The notes under the pieces were generated by a model. That model did no database searches and was not told where the DNA came from. It saw only the letters and a list, made by a program, of their open reading frames with translations. Shown here in pieces: positions 35,033 to 46,853 of a stretch of DNA of 64,000 bases (position 1 is its first letter; every line of letters begins with the position of its first letter). Both the position numbers and the translations under genes were made by a program. The DNA comes from Turritopsis dohrnii (Eukaryota; Cnidaria; Hydrozoa; Anthoathecata; Oceaniidae): positions 124,001-188,000 of the forward strand of contig BQMF02000302.1 in assembly GCA_027922465.2 (NCBI GenBank). Reading direction: 5' to 3'.

Positions 35033-35719
35033 TTAATTTAAAAATTTCGATCTGGCTAAAGAAGAGAAAGCTTTTGTTAAAATGTCTAAACTTTCTGGAA
35101 CTTCTTGATCCATGCTTCTTCTTGGACGTCGCTGCAAAGTCCACTTTGATTTGATCTTTATCTGTTGAAGATGTTTGCTAGGTGAATTAGCATCGGGTTT
35201 TTCGCTAAGAAAGTCAAAGCCATGGCAACGAAAACCTTCCGGACAATCCGTGGCTATGTTAACATGGATTCTAACCATACTGCGGCCAATCGCTGTTTCT
35301 CTTTTAATTCGATTTCGAACTGCATTAATTTTGTAATCTACAATATGATATCTTGATGCATCACCGTCATTTTTTAATGTGATGTCAATTTCGTTTTCTT
35401 GATCTGTGGTGATCGATGTTTGGAAATTGTTACAGTTATTTATGAGTTTTTTCGTCAAACATTTCTCGAGTTTCCACAATGCATCCTGTACTTTCAATAT
35501 CTCCCGTCTCGTGAATACAACATTTTGAGACTTGTCTTTTTTATGAACATAGCTTGCTGTTACAAGGTAAAACTTTTCTTCAACCTTTTCATATGAATGT
35601 TTTTCTGCTATTTCACTTAAACGTGTTTCTATGGTATTGCTAAGCCTGCATACTTGTGAAGTATATGTAATTCGATTTTGAAAATTGATGAATTCTTCGC
35701 ATTGTTGCTGCATCGACAT
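35033..35719 (-). CDS. Uncharacterised protein, 228 codons (possibly one exon of a larger gene)
   Basis: The longest clean frame of the region; I do not recognise it. The start at 35717–35719 (MSMQQQCEEF) sits directly after a good acceptor (CTCTCTGTGTTCAG), so it may be an internal exon rather than a start. The sequence is hydrophilic and mixed charge, with no signal peptide or membrane segment. It has four Cys, two of them near DCPEGFRCHGFDF, and a basic C-terminal part (LQRRPRRSMDQ). Composition and lack of repeats suggest a real coding exon. A candidate upstream exon lies at 35926–36055 but its phase does not fit. Confidence 0.5.
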   Translation of the reverse strand: MSMQQQCEEFINFQNRITYTSQVCRLSNTIETRLSEIAEKHSYEKVEEKFYLVTASYVHKKDKSQNVVFTRREILKVQDALWKLEKCLTKKLINNCNNFQTSITTDQENEIDITLKNDGDASRYHIVDYKINAVRNRIKRETAIGRSMVRIHVNIATDCPEGFRCHGFDFLSEKPDANSPSKHLQQIKIKSKWTLQRRPRRSMDQEVPESLDILTKAFSSLARSKFLN

Positions 35720-35925
35720 CTGAACACAGAGAGGAAAAATGTTATAATATTAAGCCAAAAGAATGACTCGAGACCTTGATGCCCTTAATTTTGGGTCTGC
35801 TAGTCGACTTGCAGCTAGGTTAGTTGCCTCACCGAAAGAGATAATTTGGCTTATCACGTTCACGTGTCCGGTTTAGTAAATATTTAAGTAGACATATGTT
35901 TTAGTTGTAATCAAATCTTACTTAC

Positions 35926-36055
35926 TTTTATGAAAATCAAGACCATTGAAAAATATTTCATAGTTTGAAGGTTTATTTCCATGCTTTTTTATGTGAAACT
36001 CTGATCCTCTGTCGACCTTCCTTTTATTCTTAGCTTTTGAATTCTGTTTGTCCAT
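35926..36055 (-). CDS. Candidate short first exon (basic N-terminus)
   Basis: The ATG at 36053–36055 opens MDKQNSKAKNKRKVDRG…, a Lys-rich start that could be a nuclear signal, and runs to a strong donor (GTAAGTAAG) at 35920–35925. Joining it to 35719 would shift the frame, so either it belongs to another transcript, uses an unseen exon, or one base is wrong. Confidence 0.3.
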
Positions 36056-37813
36056 GTTGTTTATATATATATGAAATTAGTACAAACTTTGTACTTTCTA
36101 AGCCCCCATAAAGCCACCCCTCTGTTGTCTAAATTATGGAGTAGGCGTACTGTCATAATCATCATAAATTAACGAATGGTTATCAATATTGTCATTGCAT
36201 AATTGACTTTAATTTAACATAATTACGAGACGATCAAAATAACGGTCAAAGATAATTCAGTTTATATAGGCACATACAGTTGTTACCCCTCCGCGAGAAT
36301 CTACATATGAGACAGACAGGGACATTTAAAAGGGTGACTTGTTAATAAAACTTCGAGATTCTCTTTGCAAATAGGTTTTTAATGCATATACATAATGCAT
36401 GTATCTAAAATGGTATTCTCAAGTCATCTTCTTGACTTTTGGTCATTATTGGTGATGAAAAAAGAATCTAATAAGCATCCACAAACAACATTACATACTT
36501 AAAACAAAAAGTGATTGTCATTTTTTCCCTCTTACCAATAAATGCAACAAACCATTTTATTGTTATAAAGTATTTTTGAAAAGGTTTGTTTGTTGGAAAA
36601 TTTAATATTAATAAATAAGAGATTCGCGGTAAGAGATAGTTCATGGACCCGGTGTTTGTATTCACATTACATTTGAAGGTCATTTTCTCTCTTTTAATTT
36701 GTGTGATGGTAAGGGAACGTTCCATCAAAATGTAAGTCAAAGTTCTATGATTGGTAAATCCTTTCAACTGTTTTAATGAATCTTTCAATAAAGCATGTAT
36801 TTTCAATGGGAACGATCGTCAGTATCAGGTTATTCTGTAGAAATATATTTTGTTTATGGAAAGATTGAAAGTGACGCACTTCGTCATCAAAGGAAACAAA
36901 GCTCACTTTATGAAGAAATGATTGTGCAGTGAAAACAAAATGAATTAAGCGAAGATTTTCTGTTCATTAAGTTTAGTGACTTTCTACTGAAAGGATTTTT
37001 TTCCTGTTTTACTACTCACAATAGTGAGTGACATTTACTCATAACCATTTGCACAACTATTATTTGTGAGGATTACACGACGCATACGAAAATGAATGAC
37101 GTCACTGATGATATCAGTTGACAATTGAAACTTGAATTAGTGAATCGTACTGGAGAGTTTCATAGTGTCATAATCTTTTATTTGTGAAAGAAAAAGATGG
37201 AATATGAATCAAGCGTTTTACAACCAGTTGATTGTTTAAATAAATCAACCGATTAATGAAGTAAGCAAGCAATTAACTGAAACGGGAAGATTATTGTAAA
37301 AGATCTACGTCATTTCTATAGTTTGACGTGTGCGTGTGCGAAGTATAGTTTGATGTCTTCCTCCATTAAATGTTTCACTGTATATATATGACCAGATGAC
37401 TGTGTTTAATATTTTGATAAAGGCACGCCAGGTATATACAGCTGTCATCAATTTTTTTTCCAGTTACCTGAGATATTCAAAATCATTTCTTGTATCAAAA
37501 CAAAAAATATTCGTTGCTTGATTGAAACAATGTCATTGATGAGAAGTTTTTAATGCTTTTATAGGGAATTATTAACGAAAAGCTCTACAAAGTCGTAGAT
37601 AAATTCTTAAATATGCATGGGAGATATATTTTCATGTAAACAAAACATGATTTATATAAATTTGTGAAATAAGGATCGAAAGGGAAAGTTATAGAACATT
37701 ATACATGTTAAAACATCGTGTTAATGTTTTGCCTTTTCGTGTACTGTATTTATTTATTAGCTATCTTTATTACTGAGTACCAGTTACACAGGGCAACATA
37801 TAAATGTATTATC
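36056..37813. other. Intergenic, nothing recognised
   Basis: AT-rich. The 112-codon minus frame at 36468–36806 has no domain and low-complexity composition. No repeats with defined ends were found. Confidence 0.4.
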
Positions 37814-38090
37814 TTAAGCCTGGTTTAGACCTGATGATTTCGATTAAAAAAACTAACCATCGTAATCGCCCGAAATATTAATTTAAAAATTCTTTCAAAC
37901 AGATGATACTTTGTTCCCTTGTTAAGTTTTAACTCCTTTGTACAATTTAAAGCACGTGCCCTCTAGACCCTCTAAAGCCTGGTTCAGACCTGAAGATTAC
38001 GATGATTAAAATTTAGTGTAATCGTCGTAATCGTCTGATGTTAACACTTTTGTAATCGTCATAATCGTCATAAACACCTGGACGACAAAA
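37814..38090. repeat. MITE fragments with TAAAGCCTGGTTCAGACC termini
   Basis: Two adjacent starts, at 37814 (TTAAGCCTGGTTTAGACC) and 37973 (TAAAGCCTGGTTCAGACC), are each followed by repeated ATTACGA/TAATCGTC cores that fold back on themselves. The same family occurs at 40103–40473 beyond the mariner insertion. The superfamily is not determined. Confidence 0.5.
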
Positions 38091-38124
38091 TTTCGTTATG
38101 GTCGCTCTATTGCATTTAAAGATA

Positions 38125-38460
38125 GCCCTATTTATACTGAGACGAGTAAATAGCGACGGATAGAATAATTGTAAATTTTATTTTTCTATCAGTATAAATA
38201 ACAAGACAGTGTAATCAGATAATGGAATGGGCAAAACTTCTTTCTATCAGTATAAATACATGATAGGCAGAGTAATTAAGACATCATTAATTCTTTAATT
38301 CGATCGTTGAAGATGATCATATTTGTGCATCGTTTCGATGGTCGAATTGAGATGGAAAAATAAAGAGAAAACTCTATCCCTCTAACTGTTTTTTTCTGAT
38401 TTATACTGTCAGACAGAAAAATGTTTTTTGCAATTATTCTATCCGTCTCAATTTCTAAAT
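38125..38460. repeat. Short foldback MITE
   Basis: The arm GACGGATAGAATAATTG at about 38154–38170 is mirrored by CAATTATTCTATCCGTC at about 38431–38447, with related flanks (TTATACTG and ATTTAC/AAATAC). The middle is AT-rich and non-coding. Confidence 0.5.
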
Positions 38461-38479
38461 ACGGCTAATCTATTGAATT

Positions 38480-39580
38480 TTACGTCAATTCTACAGTATG
38501 TCCTAAAATATTAATGTGGGATCCACCTCTTTGAATACACAAATCAACCTTTTCCTGCATAGCTCGAAAGACAATCCTAATTTCAGCAGGTTTTTGACGA
38601 AGCAAATTAAATTCATCCACAATTCTGCGCCTCAAATCAACAAGATCTCGTGGAGGTGTCCAATAAACCTTTTGCTTTAGACATCCCCAAAGATAAAAAT
38701 CACAGGGTGTTAAATCAGGTGATCGGGGTGGCCATTCGGTGGCGGTACCAAGAGCATCAATGCGATTTTGAAATTTCTGTTGCAATAGATTCTTTGTGGC
38801 ATTTGCCCTATGGGCGGGTGCACCATCTTGAAACCACCACAAACCATTAAAGACCGGACCATATTTTTGGTAGTTATGAGCACAACCAGGGAAAGCAAAT
38901 CTTTGCAGCATATCCCTGTACGTAGCACCATTTACACGACGATTGAAAAAGTATGGACCGATGATGGTCCCATTTCCACATAAGGCTGCCCATACATGAA
39001 GGCTCTCACGACTATCACTCCTTTCGTAAGTGAAATCGTCAGGGCGTTGACCTTTTGGGGCGTAGCAGCGAACCCAATGATTTGACACTTGACCACTCAT
39101 GTGAAAGACAACATTTGATAAAAAACGTATATTTCTAGACCTTGGTGAGAACCACCGCCAAAATCTTAATCGTCTGGCGCGATCCCCGTTTTTCAACTTC
39201 TGAACCATGGCTATTTTGTATGGATGCCAGCTCAAATCTTTTCTTGTAATGTTGTTAAATACCGTTTTCGTAATACGAAGAGGGTTTCTTCTGCAGGATA
39301 CACCTGGTTGCTGATTTTGCATTAGTTGACTTACAGCATTTATGTTTGCAGGAGTTCGAGCTGTTCTTCGTCTTCCACTGTTGCCCTTATTACGGTTATG
39401 ACTGGTACCAAAATTCTCATATTTAAAAACATTTCTTTGGATCGTTGATTTCGACGGTGGTTGGCTGTTTGGGAAAGCCACTGCAAATGCATTTCTCACA
39501 TTGACGTAACTTTTGGTTTCATACCACTTTTTAACCACGAACACTCGTTGGTCATTTGTTAACTGTACCATACTTGTCAC
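38480..39580 (-). CDS. mariner-superfamily transposase, 366 codons, probably inactive
   Basis: An uninterrupted frame. N-terminal helix-turn-helix (LTNDQRVFVVKKWYE … STIQRNVFKYENFG, then GRRRTARTPANINAVS). The catalytic part has WWFQDGAPAHRA (second Asp) and WPPRSPDLTPCDFYLWG (third acidic residue). The segment where the first catalytic Asp is expected reads LSNVVFHMSGQVSNHW. Family members usually have an Asp-Glu just before the aromatic, and here it is Asn-Val, so activity is doubtful. Length is normal for mariner (about 350). The frame passes through the left TIR and stops 14 bases outside the element, so the natural stop has been lost. It may also belong to a divergent clade. Confidence 0.8.
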   Translation of the reverse strand: MTSMVQLTNDQRVFVVKKWYETKSYVNVRNAFAVAFPNSQPPSKSTIQRNVFKYENFGTSHNRNKGNSGRRRTARTPANINAVSQLMQNQQPGVSCRRNPLRITKTVFNNITRKDLSWHPYKIAMVQKLKNGDRARRLRFWRWFSPRSRNIRFLSNVVFHMSGQVSNHWVRCYAPKGQRPDDFTYERSDSRESLHVWAALCGNGTIIGPYFFNRRVNGATYRDMLQRFAFPGCAHNYQKYGPVFNGLWWFQDGAPAHRANATKNLLQQKFQNRIDALGTATEWPPRSPDLTPCDFYLWGCLKQKVYWTPPRDLVDLRRRIVDEFNLLRQKPAEIRIVFRAMQEKVDLCIQRGGSHINILGHTVELT

Positions 39581-39985
39581 TGCAATATTTTTTTCTCCCT
39601 CACAAAGCTAAATTCTCTTACAGAAAAATGATTTTTTTAAAAAAAAAATAAGGCTGTTAACACACTCTCAGAGGATTTTCGTGAAACTTTTTAAACATTT
39701 GTGTCTTTGTTGCACCAAATCCTTTACACTTGTTGAATTGCAAAACAAAAGAGTAATTGGTCGCAAATTCCACATTTAATTGATGATTAAGAGTTCAGAA
39801 ACCGTGACGAAAGTTTAAATCAATGATTTTAAGTCAAATTATAATTTTAACTTAGGTAAAGTGTATATTTTCGAAAAGCTTATTTTATTTCCTATTTTTT
39901 GGTGTAAAAATTGCGAGGTTTAATTGGATATTCCAAAAGTTTTACTTCTCTAAATGCGTAGGCCCTCTCATTTTAGGACATACTG
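38494..39985 (-). mobile_element. mariner-type transposon, complete, 1.5 kb
   Basis: TIR CAGTATGTCCTAAAAT on the left, mirrored by ATTTTAGGACATACTG on the right, with TA on both sides (38492–38493 and 39986–39987). It contains one long transposase ORF on the minus strand. It lies between MITE fragments of the TAAAGCCTGG family. Confidence 0.85.
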
Positions 39986-40102
39986 TATTGTTTTAACATC
40001 GTGAGGGAACGTGTTTCAAATTTTACAAAAAAGTTCAAACTTAACAAGGGCAAAAAGTATGGTGTATTGGAAAGAATTTTGAAATTAGTATTTTGATATA
40101 CT

Positions 40103-40473
40103 TGAGAGTGTTCAGACCTGGCGATTGCCGTTTACGGCGATTAATTTTTTTAATCGACATAATCGTCGTAGTCGTCAGGTCTGAACCATGCTGAAACACT
40201 CCAGAGCCACTACAACGATAAAGCCTGATTCAGATCTGGCGATTACGACGATTGAGAAAAACTTTTATCGTCGCAATCGCCTATCAATAGGTGTGAACAC
40301 TCTCAGCTATTTCATTAGTAACTAGTAATCAATCAGTAATTTTTGATATTTCATACTGTCAGTCGTCAGGCGTTTACAACGATTTTGAAGAATACAAAAG
40401 TGTTCACTTTAGATGATTACGACGAATACACCGAATTTTGATTTTCGCAATCGCCGTAATCACCCAGGCTTTA
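40103..40473. repeat. MITEs of the TAAAGCCTG family, one complete (40219–40473)
   Basis: Starts TAAAGCCTGATTCAGATCTG and ends …CACCCAGGCTTTA. Between them are ATTACGACGATT and AATCGCC units in both orientations. A further partial copy at 40110–40190 has TTCAGACCTGGCGATT and its inverse. Confidence 0.5.
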
Positions 40474-40556
40474 CTGACGTGTTTCTATCCTGTATAAATA
40501 GTGTAAGATAAATATCATATTAATAAATATTATTTACTTAGTATTTCTATTTTGCA

Positions 40557-41470
40557 GTGGGATATTTAAAAGCCATTTATCGAGCAGTTTATTCTAAGTG
40601 GTGGCATAAAAATCATTTTAGGTGTTGTTCATATATTAATGGTCTAGCACCAATTAAGACTGTTAAGAAGATGGCAAAAAACGGTGGGACTACCATAAAG
40701 CCTGATGGTTGTATAGAACACAAAACTTTGATACTGGTCGTATACTGGTTCCCTTGCTCTTCGTTACGTACATCAATCTCCCCGAATGTGTATCATCAAG
40801 TTCGTTCCTTTCCGCCGATGACACCAAAATATTTCGAAAGATCTCATGTGAAGAAGACTCAAAAATAGTACAAGCTGATATATATAGCGGGTGAGTAAAA
40901 ATAAAGTACCGACGTTTCGCAAAAAATATGTTTTGGTTGAATAATTATGAAAGGTAGTTTATTTTATTTCTGAGTAGAGGAATCCTTTACCTACATTTTG
41001 GTGTATCATTTGCCTAATTTGGTTGAGTAGAAAAAACGTTATGGACAAAACGCTGGAAGCGGTCCGTGTAAACATCTTTGAAAAATGGACAAATTAGCCG
41101 AGCATAATGTCTCAAAACAAGATTTATGCTTTTATTGCAAACCAGAAGAGAATGAAACACATGCACAATTAAATGTGCTAAAACTTATTTTTCTTATTTA
41201 TTCCAAATAAATAAGTTCAGCAAAAAGATCAAACTTTTTTCAACATTTTGCTAAAGATGGGCATAGAGATATAAGGGAGTACATTTCCATTCTATTTCCG
41301 TACGATCAAAACGTGGAATGAATTATCGAAAGAGGTTGCTCATGCTGTATCACTCGATGCTTTTAAAAACCGTCTAGACACCTACTGTGCGGATCATCCC
41401 CTACCTTGTGATCAAGAGCCTCAATAACATTAAGAGCAATTCGTAGAGGCGAAGCTTAGCGTGTGACTCT
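40557..41470 (+). pseudogene. LINE (CR1/L2-type) reverse-transcriptase relic
   Basis: A frame at 40709–40894 reads GRILVPLLFVTYINLPECVS and then SADDTKIFRKIS, the RT motif box around the catalytic YADD (here SADD). After a long internal deletion and stops, the C-terminus returns at about 41300 (FRTIKTWNELSKEVAHAVSL, then DAFKNRLDTYC) and stops at 41425–41427. An (AAAT)n tail at 41485–41510 marks the 3' end. It is heavily decayed. Confidence 0.7.
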
Positions 41471-41512
41471 GTAAGCATAAATAAAAAACAAATAAATAAA
41501 TAAATAAATAAA

Positions 41513-41988
41513 CTAGACGCCAAGGCGGCGTCGCTCGCCGCCCATGTTCAGTATGCGTTGTGTCATCTTCAGATTTCACGAAAAATAAAATTAAAGAATT
41601 GGCAATGATAAGTGTGCCCATGTTGTAGAGCTCGAAAAACCGATCAAAAAATTGTATGGGATCGTTTTGCTACGACCAACCGTTACGAAGATGTCGTTGA
41701 TCAAATATATTGATGACGTCATAGACCCGTCCCCCCAAAAAATTAGACCCAAATTTTTCGTCACCCTATCGCCTGTATCGCAGACCCCAAAAAACGTCAG
41801 TTATCCCTATTGGTTACGGAGATAATTTTCCCTAAACGTCGCATTCGATTAGGGTCTCAATACAGTGGTTTCACACTGACGTCGCACAAAATGAAATAAA
41901 ATAATTACTCTAACAACTTAATCTACCATTTTGCGTGACTTACAGACAAACAAACAAACAAACGGAGAATCGGCTATTAATATATAGA
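41513..41988 (-). mobile_element. Helentron/HINE-like element, subfamily B, complete single unit
   Basis: Begins CTAGACGCCAAGGCGGC and ends ACAAACGGAGAATCGGC, then TATTAATATATAGA. Its 476 bases are the cleanest uninterrupted B unit. It inserted directly into the (AAAT)n tail of the LINE relic. Non-coding. Confidence 0.75.
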
Positions 41989-42840
41989 TAAGTAAGTAAA
42001 TAAACTGATTAATGCATAGACAAAATGTCATGTATTTAACTATTCTAAGTGATCCACTCTATCATGGAACTGGTACATTTGATCCATTTTATGCATGATT
42101 TCATTTTGTGCATTGGTGGTTTTTTCCTGTTCATATACAAGCAATCATGAAAATGAAGAAGGCAACAGATGAAGTCATTTTATTGGTTATTTATTTTACC
42201 TCCAATCTGGCAGAAAATATTATTTTGACTTCCATAAGGTGGTCAATACATTTCATTCATACACGATTGGCTTCTTTTGTTTACTTTTCCTATGGTTTTT
42301 TAAATACATATGGACTGGGGGCATAAACCTCCCTACATTTCATAACTTTCATCGATTTTGCCCTTAGCTATGTTGGTTTTTAACAATTGCTTTCTCCATC
42401 TCAATCTTAAGCGTTAAACCTTTGCCGGATTTTTGTTTCAACGTCGTGTTAGTGCCTTGTTATGAAGTTTTATATATTCTATTGTTTCGCTAATTACATA
42501 AGATTTACTTCCATTCATAGTGGCTCAATTAAAAGTAATTAAAATCTTTAACATAAAAGTCAAGCTTGTTGTGATAACCACGTTTAAACAGATTTTCGGG
42601 AAGGATTTATTGAGAGGGCAAATATACGTATTTCAAATACAGCCAAATACACGCATAACGTAGCTTGAAAATAGTCTGGAAAACGACAAACTCCTACATG
42701 TTTACTTGCTGCTATGCATAGCTTGTTGGTCATTCTTTCCATGACCAACCTCGGTCATGTGTTGTTTACTTGCTGTATTTCATAAGCCGAGATTTTATAA
42801 GAAAACGTTATGTTAGTTATGTTGCAATACAAGATATAAT
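41989..42840. other. Intergenic, nothing recognised
   Basis: No coding signature; the 72-codon frame at 42108–42326 is featureless. Confidence 0.35.
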
Positions 42841-42961
42841 CCCAGCGGGCAAATTTGTGGAAAAATCTCTGCGAAAGAGTGCATTTCTATAGAAATATAC
42901 AAACTACTTCAATGAAAATTCTCTTCATCACAGTGACTTTTTGACCATTTTGCCCGCTGGG
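42841..42961. mobile_element. Very short MITE (121 bases), CCCAGCGGGCAAA termini
   Basis: Exact 13-base TIR: CCCAGCGGGCAAA at 42841–42853 and TTTGCCCGCTGGG at 42949–42961. The middle matches a decayed copy at 17745–17830. No clear target duplication is seen. The CCCAG terminus is shared with the ACGTCG and GACGTC elements. Confidence 0.7.
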
Positions 42962-43072
42962 ATGTTTTTGCTGATGTGTATAAATCCTGAATCAGCAAAT
43001 AATATAAGGCTACTCTCTTATCAATCATCAGAGTGGAAGCCCATCTGCCACCCTTTAATAATTTTAAAAAGA

Positions 43073-43440
43073 CTAGCCGCCCAGGCGGCGTCGCTTCTCA
43101 CCCATTTTCAGTCCCAAAAAATACCACCCAAACAGTTCACGAAAAATTAAATTAAGGAATTGGCAACTGAAAGTGTACTCATGTTATAGAGCTCGAAAAA
43201 CTGAGCAAGGAACTGTATGGGATCATTCCGCTACGACCAACCGTTACAGAGATATCTTCGATCAAAGATTTTGATGACATCCCAAACCCGTCCCCCAAAA
43301 AATTTGTGTCTCAATACAATGGCTTCTTCACACTGACGTCGCACAAAATGCAATAAAATAATCTCTTCACAAGTCAATCTGCCATTTTGCGTGACAGACA
43401 AACAAACAGACAGACAGAGAACCGGGTATTAATATATAGA
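43073..43440 (-). mobile_element. Helentron/HINE-like element, subfamily B, internally deleted
   Basis: Hairpin GCCGCCCAGGCGGC. The body matches 41513–41988 but about 110 bases are missing after CCCCCAAAAAATTTG. It abuts the next unit head-to-tail. Confidence 0.65.
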
Positions 43441-43931
43441 CTAGCCGCCAAGGCGGCGTTGCTCGCCGTCCATGTTCAGCCTGCGTTGAGTTCACCAAAT
43501 ATAAAATTAAGGAATTGGCAATGAAAAGTGTATCCATGTTGTAGAGCTTGAAAAACTGATCAAAAAAATGTCTGGCATCGTTTTGCTACGACCAACTGTT
43601 ACGGAGATATCATCGTTAAGATTTTGATGACGTCACAGACTCGTCCCCAAAAACAATTAGACTCAGATTTTTCGTCACCCCATCACCTGTATCGCAGACC
43701 CCCAAAAAAGTCAGTTATCCCTATTGGTTACCGAGATAATTTTCATCAAACGTCGCGTTCGATTTGGGTCTCAATACAATGGTTTCACACTGACGTCGCG
43801 CACAAGAAGAGAAATAATTTATGTGTGATCTTATATTGCTGACTCCCCAAGTTCTTTTGCAGCTCATATCCACCATTTTGCGTGACAGACAAACAAACAG
43901 ACAAACAGAGAATCGGCTATTAATATACAGA
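43441..43931 (-). mobile_element. Helentron/HINE-like element, subfamily B, second unit of a pair
   Basis: Full-length body of 491 bases, hairpin GCCGCCAAGGCGGC at 43444–43457, 5' end …AATCGGCTATTAATATACAGA. The 72-codon frame at 43624–43842 is repeat sequence. Confidence 0.7.
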
Positions 43932-46277
43932 TGTACATTTAATCACAACTAAAACTAATTGTGATAAATAGAGATCTAAAAAAGTCCGTGGATATGTAAA
44001 AAATTTCTGAAACATTTTATACAACTACAAATGATGGCAGCTGCCAACGATAAGCGTCTGAGGAAAATGAGTTTGTGTAACATAAACTCGATCATTCAAA
44101 TTGCACTTCGTAACGTTTACACTACGTATTTTCGGTTAGAAGAAATTAATAGCAAATAAATGTCTCCATAATCAATAAAAATCGGTTTCGGTTCAGTTGA
44201 CACATACGGAGGTCATTTCTGAGTTTTCTAACCCAGGATCTTCATCAAAAAAACTATTAGGCTAATTAAGAAACGTTAATTGTTTCAATCAATTCAATTG
44301 AAGGTTAATTAAATCCAATTTATATAACCTTAGTTTAAGTAACAATAACTATTCAAGATGTGCTAGAATCTTTCATTATAACTTTTTTGTATTTCGTTTA
44401 GATATTTACGTTTATAAAGGTGAAAATCTGTGGAAAGCACTTTATTAATTTAGTTTTCACCAACATTGCTATCTTGCTAACTTTAAGATTGTATCATAGT
44501 TTGCTCAACAATTTCGGCTTCGTCCTTATGTTGGTCATTATCTTACAAATTTGACCTATCGCAGCCAACTCTAGTCCAGTCATAGTTACTATATTGAACA
44601 ATATGAAACGTGTAGAAAACAATTTGCATGATACTTTTCCGTCCTTTTATTTACATAAAGGAAACGCAGACTTGTAAATCATTCTGTTTACATCATTACT
44701 TAATTCAATTATCTCCACATTTTTCACGACAAGAAGATAAGTAAGGAATATCAAATGCTCTATAATAATGAGCTGTTAACAGCAAATATAATTTTTGATC
44801 TTTTATTGCAAGCCTTAAACCTTTACAAGATCCTTTAGGCTATATCGTAAAATTCCGGTTGTAGTCCCCCAGGTTGTTAGCCCATCAAATATGAAACAGA
44901 TTTTTCATCCCGGTTATAAGCCCCCTGGGTAATAAGCCCATGTTCTAGACGTGATAAGCTTGTATGTAGCCCGCTTTACCGGGGTGAGGAAATGATCACA
45001 CAATATTTGAAAATGAGTTATGGCATCGATCATTGAAACTATTACCAGACTTGCCGTATAAAAACTGGTGCTACTAAGAACGTTATTTGGCTCTTATTGA
45101 AAGGCACATATTTTTTGTTGATCTATTATGAATTTATGGATAGGGATTTTTAAGCAGTAGAGTACACGCAACCACTGGTTCAAAAGAAATCATTCATGTT
45201 TTGTTAAATTTGTTTCACGAAGAACCCACCGTTAAATTAAGACTGAAGAAGCCTTAGTTCACGATTAAATTTGGTGTGGGTTTCCTAAATTATTAAAGAA
45301 TTGTTCTGACACTCTCAAAATTTAGTAATTCAGCCATGCTTAAGTCATTTTACGTTATTGTTGCAGACGTTTTCATATTCGCTTGGGTAAAACTCTTCTG
45401 ATTGGAATGTTGGAAGTACTATAAAAATGCGGTTTAATTAGCCCACTACACAATTGTAAGTGTAAACAGTTCATTGGGCCATTCATTAAAGACAATGAAC
45501 TATTGCAATTTTCATGAGAAAATGAGAGAGTCAGTGTTTGCTAATCTCATTTGTTTGGCACATTTATATGACGTCAGCTAATGGTTTGCTTATTTCTTAT
45601 TGTTTTTATGTGGGATTCACACCGCTTACATCAGCGCACTTCCAGTCCCAGTACTCTTGTATCTTTACTCTTGTGATATGATATCGTTAATGTTTATTTG
45701 AATCGATAAGGTTTCACGTTGTTTAGCTTAGGTCTGATAACACGACCAAAGCGTACTGAAACTTAAAAAAAATGTTTTTAGATTAAATGTATCTGCGCCA
45801 TAGAATTTTAGATTCATTACGAGAAAGGGTCTCGTACACATTTGAAAAAAGCCTTGGAAAGATTTTCATTTGATTGTTCCATTCGTGTATAGACTTTGTT
45901 GTGGACGAAAACTATTTACACACAATACTGGCAGTATGTTGTTGTATAATTCTAGACATGTTTGGTGTACAAATATAGGTAATCCTCAGTGTATAGGTCT
46001 ATTTAGAAAATACGTCATGACAGATCTTGCCTAGCCTTCAGACCATATAATAATGGCATTTGTTTGGTTTTTGAAAGGAAATGGTACCCAAGGGGAAAAT
46101 GTTACACGAACATTTTTTTAATTTTCTTAATTACAAAAATAATTTGAAAAATCAGAAACAGATCTGCAGTGAGGTAATTTCCGAAAAGGTCCATTGGTGT
46201 TGAAACTCATGTGCAGAAGAATGTTCTTCGGAAGTTGTATCCGTAAAAGCTGTAAAAACATACCGACAATTGTAGTG
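43932..46277. other. Intergenic, left flank of the RAG1-like element
   Basis: 2.3 kb without a gene. At 44865–44945 a motif of the type GGTTATAAGCCCCCTGGGTA is repeated in degenerate form, which resembles a transposon end but has no partner here. The last bases before the element are TAGTG. Confidence 0.4.
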
Positions 46278-46312
46278 CACGGCCATTCAAGTATGGAAAT
46301 TCAGTCTGCGCA
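46278..46312 (+). repeat. Left TIR of RAG1-like element (12-spacer type)
   Basis: Seven terminal bases CACGGCC, then 12 bases (ATTCAAGTATGG), then AAATTCAGT starting at 46297 and continuing TCTGCGCA… . Compared with the right TIR, the conserved blocks are identical and the intervening part is shorter by exactly 11 bases. Heptamer and nonamer naming is by analogy; beyond CAC the seven bases differ from CACAGTG. Confidence 0.7.
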
Positions 46313-46853
46313 ATCGCAAACTGAAGTGTGTCAAAATAACGGAAATCCAATATGGCGGAAGATCGCATTTGGCAGTTTAATTTTTCATGGTTGAGTAGTT
46401 ATTTAAAAAAACAATAATAACGTTTAGAAATCACATCACTAAGGCGGTTAGGATCTAGCAAATGCATGGGCACTCTAGCTAGAATAAATAAAATTTCAAG
46501 TTTTGACGTAATCGTGTCAATATTCTGGCTCGAGTTTCACAGTGTGTTTGAAAGAAAATCAATACTACGTATTAAATTTTTTTCTTTTTTGACCATTACA
46601 GAGTTTTTACAACTATACAAGACTTATCACTGACTGAAGAAATGATTTTTGAATCTCGGGAAATATTTTACAATGTCCTGTACTTTTTTTCTGAGAAGTT
46701 TTTTTATCCTGAAAAGTGATGCTGAGAAAATCAAAGTTTACAACTGAAGGTAGGTGTTGAATTTGTATCTGTTAAGGATGTTGACAGAAAAAGGTCATAG
46801 AATATGTAGAAATGTGTTAAAGAACAATTAATCGAATCTTAGTGAAGTGCATT

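Noticed and set aside
36468..36806. 112-codon minus-strand ORF
   Set aside because: No domain, AT-driven composition, no splice or promoter context.
42941..43150. 69-codon ORF spanning MITE end and helentron start
   Set aside because: It crosses two element borders and has no independent coding evidence.
46531..46545. CACAGTG inside TTTCACAGTGTGTTT as a canonical RSS heptamer and true left end of the RAG1-like element
   Set aside because: No nonamer-like partner and no matching inverted copy near 51.5 kb (the nearest, at about 51466, is CACTGTA). The 18-base inverted match at 46295/51539 is far stronger.
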